Source of the DNA: Wyeomyia smithii | Taxonomy: Eukaryota; Arthropoda; Insecta; Diptera; Culicidae | Direction: 5' to 3' | Length of the DNA: 64,000 bases | Assembly: GCF_029784165.1 (NCBI RefSeq) | Contig: NC_073696.1 | Span: 5,828,001-5,892,000 of the forward strand | The notes under the pieces: model-generated | Databases searched by the model: none | What the model was told of the DNA's origin: nothing | The model's input: only the letters and a program-made list of their open reading frames with translations | Part shown: positions 58,151-64,000 of the stretch, piece by piece | Layout of the letters: each line of letters opens with the position of its first letter | Position numbering within the stretch: position 1 is the stretch's first letter | Position numbers and translations under genes: made by a program

Positions 58151-60060
58151 AGGAGTGGCTGCAGAGTACTCGCAGAAGGTTGATGAACGGATTGAGGAAA
58201 GAGTTGAAGGGAACCTGAATGAACAGTGGGGGCACATCCACAGTTCGATCAGTACTACAGCGCGAGAAGTGTTGGGTACAACTGCGGCAGCTGCATCCAA
58301 TGAGTGGTTTGACGCTGAGTGCCAGCGAGTGACGGAGGAGAAGAACCGCGCCAGGGGTCAAATGTTGGCCACGGCTGTGACTCGTCAGAGCATGGGTAGA
58401 TATCGAGATGCTAGAGCCGCTGAAAAGAGACTCCATCGCCGGAAGAAACGACAGCATTGGGAGCGTATTCTTGCAGAGGCGGAAGGTTGCTTCTCCAGGC
58501 ACGTTGCAAGGAGCTTCTACAAGAAGGTCAACGGAATCAGGAATCGAAACGTGTTAGCCCCTGTCATGTGCAACGACAGGGAGGGGAATCTGATAACCGA
58601 TAAAACAGAGGTGGACAGGCGTTGGAAGGAACACTTCAGTGTGCTGTTGAACGGTGAGGGAAACAGTGGAGTCGAAAGGAGCAGGATGACTATTGAGAAT
58701 GATGGTCAAGCTGTGGATCCACCATCCATCGACGAGGTGAAGAAAGCAGTGAAAGAGCTGAGAAACTGCAAGGCAGCCGGGATGGACCCAGCCGAACTCT
58801 TCAAAGTCGGGAGCGAACAGCTGTATCGTGCCATCCATCGGATCATGCTGAGAGTGTGGTCTGATGAAGAATTGCCCTCGGACTGGTTGGAGAGTCTTAT
58901 TTGCCCGATCTACAAAAAAGGTCATCGCCTGCACTGTAGCAATTATCGGGGCATAACTCTTCTCAATACCGTGTACAAAATTCTCTCCCGCATCCTGTTC
59001 CACAGACTGAGGCCGTTGCGGAGGACTTTTGTTGGCGAGTACCAATGCGGTTTTCGAGGGGGACGCTCCACGACGGACCAAATGTTTACCTTGCGACAAA
59101 TCCTCCATAAATTTCGAGAATTAAACTTGTGGACGCACCATCAGTTCATAGACTTCATGGCAGTGTACGATTCAGTTAAGAGAAATGAGTTATGGCAGAT
59201 TTAGATCGAACATGGCTTCCCAACAGAGCTGATTAGGCTGATACGTGCAACCCTTGAAGGTTCTGCATTAAGCGTCAGGATAGCCGGTGAGATATCGGAC
59301 TCGTTTGTGACGTTAGATGATTTGAAGCAGGGTGACGGGCTGTCGAACTTATTGTTCAACATCGCATTGGAAGGTGCTATACGGAGGGCTGGTGTGCCGA
59401 GACGCGGCACCATCATTACGAAGTCGCACATGCTTCTCGGTATTGCGGACGATATCGACATCATTGGTATCAACCGTAGAACTGTGGAAGAGGCCTTCGG
59501 ACCTCTCAGGAGGGAAGCTGCGAGATTAGGGCTTGTCATAAGCTCTGCCAAAACGAAATACATGGTGGCTGGCAGAGTGCGTGGTAGTCCGTCGGAGGTT
59601 GGTGCTTCGGTGGTGCTAGATGGGGAAACATTTGAAGTAGTCGACGGATTTATTTACCTGGGAACATTAGTGACATGTGACAACGAGGTTAGCCGTGAGG
59701 TAAAGAGGCGAATAGCAGCCGCAAACAGGGCCTTTTACGGATTACGTAACCAGCTAACGTCCCGCAATCTGCAAATCCGTACTAAACTTGCACTCTATAA
59801 AACACTGATTCTTCCGGTGGCTCTCTACGGCCATGAATCATGGAGGCTGATCGGCGAGCTCTTGGTGTTTTTGAGCGTAGGATTTTGCGTTCAATCCTTG
59901 GCGGCAAACTAGAAAGTGGTGTAGACCCCGCACTCGTTGGATGTGTGCTGTCGACGAGAATGCACGCGAAATAGGTGTTAGGGGAGATTGGAGAATAGCC
60001 GCCCAAGACTGAGGGACATGGCGACGTATTCTGGATTCGGCACTGGAACGATAATCGGTC
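58125..60060 (+). pseudogene. RTE reverse transcriptase part, disabled
   Basis: The frame runs from 58125 with NYRGITLLNTVYKILSRIL, YQCGFRGGRSTTDQ and FIDFMAVYDSVKRNELWQI, where the family has DFKAAYDS. A TAG at 59202-59204 interrupts it. The same frame continues with LFNIALEGAIRRAG, an IADD box at 59442-59453 (FADD in most relatives), SSAKTKYMVAG and FIYLGTLVT. A frameshift near 59848 follows HESWRL; the next frame has ALGVFERRILRSILGG before a stop at about 59972. At least two frameshifts and one or more nonsense codons make it inactive. Confidence 0.88.
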
Positions 60061-60085
60061 TGTCGCCTTAAAAGTAAGTATCAAC

Positions 60086-60835
60086 AAGTAAGTATTATGT
60101 TTTTTTGTTGTTTTTTAGATTTTTGCCGATTGTGGCTTTTGAGTCATTTTTGCGATTTGATTCGTATTGACCATCTTATGATTTCTTTCATTTTAATTAA
60201 ATTGGCATTTTATGTTTTGAACCTCTATGTCATTTTTTGAGAATATGATCTTCATAATCTTAGTCATTTTCATAATTTATATTAGTTTAACCATTTTCAT
60301 AACTTTTTTCACTTATTTCATTTGGATCATTCTTAGAATTTTAGTCATTTTTATCATTCTTGTGCTCATTGCCATTTTTGTCTATTTTATTTGTTTGTAA
60401 CTGACCCGGCACTCTTCGTCCTGGTTATTTAATTTAATTATTTCAAACAATACTCATGCATTACGTTGATTTTCGAGAATTTCGATTCGAAAGATAGAAT
60501 TCAAATCGAGGGAATTTTTATTTTCCACAAGTTCTCTCAGTCATGGTTCACATAATTCTAAACGATATTCGGGAACACATTCGTGAAGAGTTCTAAACGA
60601 AAGAGATATTGCGGGAACGAAATCAATGAAATGGAAATATCAATTGATACTTCTCCATTGCCAATTGCTAACTATTGTATTTAGAAAATTTCTGTAGTCG
60701 GAATACAATAATTAGCAATAGTTAGTAATATCTTTGACACACTGAAAATATATTTTAGTTTATTCCACGAAAACGTATGTTTTATATACAAAACCTTTTG
60801 TTATTTTCTGCAACGAAACCAATGCGTAATAAATA
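60086..60835. other. Noncoding AT-rich DNA
   Basis: A loose 'ttttcat.attttagtcattt' theme recurs in 60200-60390, without clear units. No gene. Confidence 0.35.
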
Positions 60836-61031
60836 TGAAGGTACTTTCGTCAGAACTGTCAAAACTGTTACAGATTTATATTCGTATACGTAACGAAAGG
60901 TTTTAAAAATAAACGCAATCAATCGTACAAACAAAGGCTGCATAATGTAAATAGTACGAAAAATTAGTAAGCTCACGCAAGTAATTCGTACACAGAACGC
61001 TGCATAATGTAAATAGAACGAAAAATTAGTA

Positions 61032-61049
61032 TTATACGAAATCAAAAAT
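61032..61049. repeat. 18-bp target duplication, left copy
   Basis: TTATACGAAATCAAAAAT here is identical to 61390-61407. The pair flanks the SINE, and the neighbouring tandem copy shows the motif once, without the insertion. Confidence 0.85.
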
Positions 61050-61389
61050 GAAAGAGAGAAAGATTGATCATCACCGGTTTTTGCCACAACGCGATTCTAG
61101 TTCTATCGATTGCGAGAGAGCGACGACGCGCGCCTTCCCAACTTAACCCCAGAGACGTACAAATGTTCACGAAAGTTATTTCAATACGAAACCTGAGCTG
61201 AGCGGAGGTTATATGTATCGCGGCGGTTCTATCGATGCGAAAGTGAAGTTTTTTCAGAAACGTATAAATGTTCTCTACCTCATCGTGGAAAAGCAACGGA
61301 TTCGGACCAAGTGTGAGAGAGAAGGAGTGGAACTCACGACCATCTGCTTATCAAAGCGGACTCTGTAACCATGTGGCTACCCGCTCTGT
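61050..61389 (-). mobile_element. tRNA-derived SINE, 340 bp
   Basis: On the minus strand it starts with a tRNA-like head: A-box region GTAGCCACATGGTTACAGAG, then GTCCGCTTTGATAAGC and B-box-like GGTCGTGAGTTCCACTCC. The body of ~270 bp ends in a pyrimidine-rich TTCTCTCTTTC. A perfect 18-bp duplication and an empty site in the neighbouring tandem copy fix both borders. The head is related to the SINEs at 11200/21657 and 21945. Confidence 0.85.
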
Positions 61390-61636
61390 TTATACGAAAT
61401 CAAAAATCACAGAACACCTTCAAGTAATTACTCGTTGTTATCCACGTTCATACGAAAGTACATTCGTGAATTGGACAAATTATGCGTAAGTTGCAATTCT
61501 ATTCGATAACTTGCAATTCGAATGTTCTATAAAATCAACAAAAGTGCTGTACACTCTACGAAATCCATGTTTACGGATTGTGCGTGAGTGGAATAACGAA
61601 AAAATATTTGCAATGTGGTATATCTTTAATGAGTAT

Positions 61637-62055
61637 TAAATATGAAGGTACATACTTTCGTCAGAACTGTCAAAATGGTTGCAGATCTCTATTCGTATAC
61701 GTAACGAAAGGTTCAAAAAATGAACGCAATCAATCGTACAAACAAACGCTGCATAATGTAAATAGTACGAAAAATTAGTAAGCTTACGCAATAACATGTA
61801 CATTATACGAAATCAAAAATAACAGAACACGAAAATTTCGTTCAAGTAAAAACTCGTGCTCCCGTTTTTTTTTGTTCGTTGTTATCCACGTTCGTATGAA
61901 AGTACATTCGTGAATTGTACAAATTATGCGTAAAGTTGCAATTCTATTCGATAACTTGCAGTACGAATGTTCTATACATCCAGCAAAAGTGCTGTACAAT
62001 ATACGAATTTCATGTTTACGAAATGTGCGTGCAGAGAATAACGAAAAAATATTTT
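61637..62055 (+). repeat. Tandem duplication, copy 2
   Basis: Direct copy of 60836-61610 without the SINE. Small indels separate the copies. Confidence 0.8.
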
Positions 62056-62119
62056 CAGTGCAGTTGATTTTTTTTGTGTTTGGTCATTTTCTATTTCATT
62101 ATCTATTTTCATATACCGA

Positions 62120-62284
62120 AAGTTATCAACTTAGAATTCAAAATGATGTCTGGAGTAAATTTTTGGTTTCTGTGCATCATCCCGAGGTGTTGCTATTTTT
62201 GGCGGTTTTCCAGAAGTCGGAAGCCGTCATCTTCAATTTCAAAATGACATGAAGAGTAACTTTCTCTGGGCATTATTCTGATTA
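62120..62284 (+). repeat. ~120-bp satellite flanking P-repeat copy 2, left part
   Basis: 'cagaagtcggaagccgtcat' and 'ctctgggcattattctgatt' are satellite landmarks. The satellite resumes at 63882, so the P-repeat went into a satellite array. Confidence 0.65.
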
Positions 62285-62529
62285 AAAATAACAGGAAGGT
62301 TGTGTGCAAAGCCACGACTGCAAGGTTGAAGTAGAATACTTTTACAAGAAAGGTAACCCGGCTGCTTGCGTGTCAGTCTTTTTTCTAGTAAATAAACGTT
62401 GACTAATCAGATCAATCGCCGCTTTCCGCCATCGCTGGTATCTACTGCACTGCTAGTGCTGCTGCTAAGGGAGGAAGACTGCTGTTGTCGCTGTCTAGAA
62501 CTATTATGAGCGGCATCGACTGAAACAGG

Positions 62530-62637
62530 CTCTTATATAGGTATGAAAAACCTATCGATAGTTATCGATAGGAGAAATAAATCATCGATAAATATCGATA
62601 GCCATATCGGTCGATATTTCCCATCCTTACTCTTATA
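62530..62637. mobile_element. 92-bp hAT-like MITE inside a TATA box, with 8-bp duplications
   Basis: CTCTTATA is present at 62530-62537 and 62630-62637, and once at the matching site 63531-63538. The inserted 92 bp (62538-62629) start TAGGTATGAAAAACC and, reverse complemented, TAAGGATGGGAAATA. Three exact TATCGATA octamers lie at 62553, 62563 and 62593. The insertion splits the TATA box (minus strand) of this copy of the promoter-like module. Confidence 0.85.
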
Positions 62638-63532
62638 CTGACAAAGAGCACGTTTCAAATTACAAGATCTATGTTTCTGTCGACTGTGCTTGGGAAGCAA
62701 TCATGTTAACAACCAATCGGATCAATCGAATTTTGCGCTTCAACAAGGATTGACCATTTTCAATAATATAGTGAGTTGCTTGTCATGATTGGAGCCTGTT
62801 TTTAAATTTTGATTTTGCGAAAAATTGATTTTTATGCAGATAATGAAAGTTTCGGCTGTCGTGTTCATGACTGAACGAAAAGATAATTCAGTACGTTCTG
62901 AGACACGGAGATAAAGTAAAATTTATAACTTTTACAAATTTTAAAATGTGAATTACCTCATCAGAAAATATTACCTCTTCAATCAAGTTTCTATTTCATC
63001 CTGAAAAGGACAATTTGTTGTTCATTTCAGTATCGAATAAGAAGCCGATCACATCTTTGCGTTATCACTGACAGTGCGAATAAAGTATTCCTGGTGATAA
63101 AATAAACAGTGAAAAGCTGATTTAACACTCAAAACTAGACGGCTCACGTGTTGTCAAAATGAGTCAACTTTTCATTGAATGCATTTACTAGTGCCCACTA
63201 TCGCACAGAGACTGCATTTCACTAAAGTGCCTCACTGCATCAGCCGCTATCGATGCTGAGATCCGCTGCAACTAGTGCGCTATCCATAGCCATGCCACAG
63301 TTGTGGCCGCTATACGCTGCCCTTGGTATCCGCTGTCCCTGCATCAGCTGGCCCAGCTGCTATCGTTGCTGGAATCCGCTTCAACTAGTGCGCTATCCAT
63401 TGCTACGCCACAGCTGTGGTCACTTTCCGCCATCGCTGGTATCTACTGCACTGTTAGTGCTGCTGCTAAGGGAGGACGACTGCTGTTGTCGCTGTCTAGA
63501 ACTATTATGAGCGGCTTCGACTGAAAAAGGCT

Positions 63533-63624
63533 CTTATATAGGCCAGATAGCATGTTTTAAATTGCAAGGTATATGATTCTGTCGACCGTGCTTGGGAAGC
63601 AATCATATAACGACCAATCAGAGG
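63533..63624 (-). promoter_or_regulatory. CCAAT plus TATA module, P-repeat copy 2
   Basis: On the minus strand, ATTGG near 63620 precedes TATATAAG (63540-63533), as in copy 1 at 16049-16134. No gene follows. Confidence 0.4.
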
Positions 63625-63881
63625 TCGAATTTTTCGTTTTGACAAGGCTTGACTATTTTAAATAGTACAATAGTGTGAATAATAAAATTACAATTATCTT
63701 CTTTTGGAAAGAATCTTAGAAGATTTTCCAATCTATTGCTGTACGAACGAAGGAAATCCATCGAATACTAACCGATTTATTAACATTTGAAATTGGACAT
63801 ATTCTTCACTTTTTTCGGTTTTAGATTTTCATTTCACATCCCTATGTAGCCGAACTTCCTGAAAGAAGTATTCTACTTCAA

Positions 63882-64000
63882 AAATTATAAATTGGGAGGT
63901 TTTAAATCGGAAATTTTGGGCTATTTTCCAGAAACCGGAAGTCGCTCACTTAGGATTCAAATTCAAATAGTTATGGAAATATCCATTTAAGGTGATATTC
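63882..64000 (+). repeat. ~120-bp satellite flanking P-repeat copy 2, right part
   Basis: 'ggctattttccagaaaccgg' and 'aagtcgctcacttaggattc' are satellite landmarks. It runs to the window end. Confidence 0.7.

Larger units (their letters stand above)
56960..60085 (+). mobile_element. RTE-clade non-LTR retrotransposon, nearly full length
   Basis: A GC-richer block starts near 56960 ('gtgccgaccgggatacccgg'), followed by endonuclease and reverse-transcriptase coding sequence and a 3' end near 60085 with a short repeat (TAAGTA twice, at 60073 and 60089). Borders are judged from composition and coding range; no target duplication was found. RTE elements usually lack a large ORF1, which fits. Confidence 0.75.
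60836..61636 (+). repeat. Tandem duplication, copy 1 (interrupted by a SINE)
   Basis: 60836-61049 and 61390-61610 together match 61637-62055 in direct orientation ('actttcgtcagaactgtc', 'cgtatacgtaacgaaagg', 'gctgcataatgtaaatagta', 'gtacattcgtgaattg.aca'). A ~45-bp phrase ('gctgcataatgtaaata') is also repeated inside copy 1. A 340-bp SINE splits it. Confidence 0.8.
62285..63881 (-). mobile_element. P-repeat copy 2
   Basis: Reverse complemented, it starts GAAGTAGAATACTTC at the 63880 end and ends with GCACACAACCTTCCTGTTA at the 62285 end, matching copy 1 at both ends. Here the 4,444-bp element and the Jockey are absent, so it serves as the empty-site reference. The promoter-like module is present twice (62410-62790 and 63410-63690), with a ~115-bp tandem repeat between (63240-63440). 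No coding sequence was recognised. Confidence 0.8.

Noticed and set aside
58554..59108. 184-aa minus-strand frame
   Set aside because: Antisense shadow of the RTE reverse transcriptase.

Overview
This is an AT-rich, gene-poor stretch of an insect nuclear genome. The short spliced introns of 53-209 bp, the tRNA-derived SINEs whose tail resembles the Feilai type of Aedes as I remember it, and the mix of RTE, Jockey, CR1/L2-like and LOA/I-like retrotransposons with many foldback elements and MITEs all point to a mosquito, probably a culicine. The species assignment is inference.

Only two host genes can be supported. (1) The 3' six exons (6254-8114, +) of a bubblegum-type long-chain acyl-CoA synthetase (ACSBG); its N-terminal exons are not visible and probably lie before the window. 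(2) A leucine-rich-repeat membrane protein on the minus strand (52127 down to 33191): a signal peptide and LRR array in exons 1-2, then a hidden third exon 17 kb away that supplies the transmembrane segment and cytoplasmic tail. The phases agree and the joined protein is 596 aa. Intron 1 has a GC-AG border. Intron 2 is packed with mobile DNA, including a near-intact CR1/L2-like element on the opposite strand.

Nearly everything else is repeat. 1-960 holds a decayed Ty1/copia pol remnant. 964-2714 is a TA-type inverted-repeat element. 11.2-21.7 kb is a multi-level nested insertion whose boundaries can be read from target duplications: a tRNA-SINE is split by a foldback element (duplication ATGACCAT), which is split by a promoter-bearing repeat ('P-repeat'), which is split by a 4,444-bp inverted-repeat element (duplication CACTAT), a 5'-truncated Jockey (13-bp duplication) and a hAT-like MITE. 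The 4.4-kb element in turn holds a second copy of the foldback family (duplication ATGGTCAC). A second P-repeat at 62.3-63.9 kb, in opposite orientation, supplies the empty site.

21.7-33 kb holds degenerate minisatellites, an RTE fragment, several MITEs and a Drosophila FB-like foldback element (29852-30595) whose arms are 16-bp minisatellites. 33.5-50.6 kb is LRR intron 2, with the CR1/L2-like element, a 2.65-kb foldback with ~510-bp arms, a second TA-type foldback, a ~120-bp satellite and small MITEs. 52-57 kb is upstream DNA with repeats. 57-60 kb is a nearly full-length but disabled RTE retrotransposon. 60.8-62.1 kb is a tandem duplication interrupted by a 340-bp SINE with an 18-bp target duplication. 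The window ends in the second P-repeat, set inside the ~120-bp satellite.

No rRNA gene, functional tRNA gene, CRISPR array or prokaryotic system was seen. I read everything by eye: repeat boundaries given to the base rest on visible duplications or splice signals, and the others are approximate.
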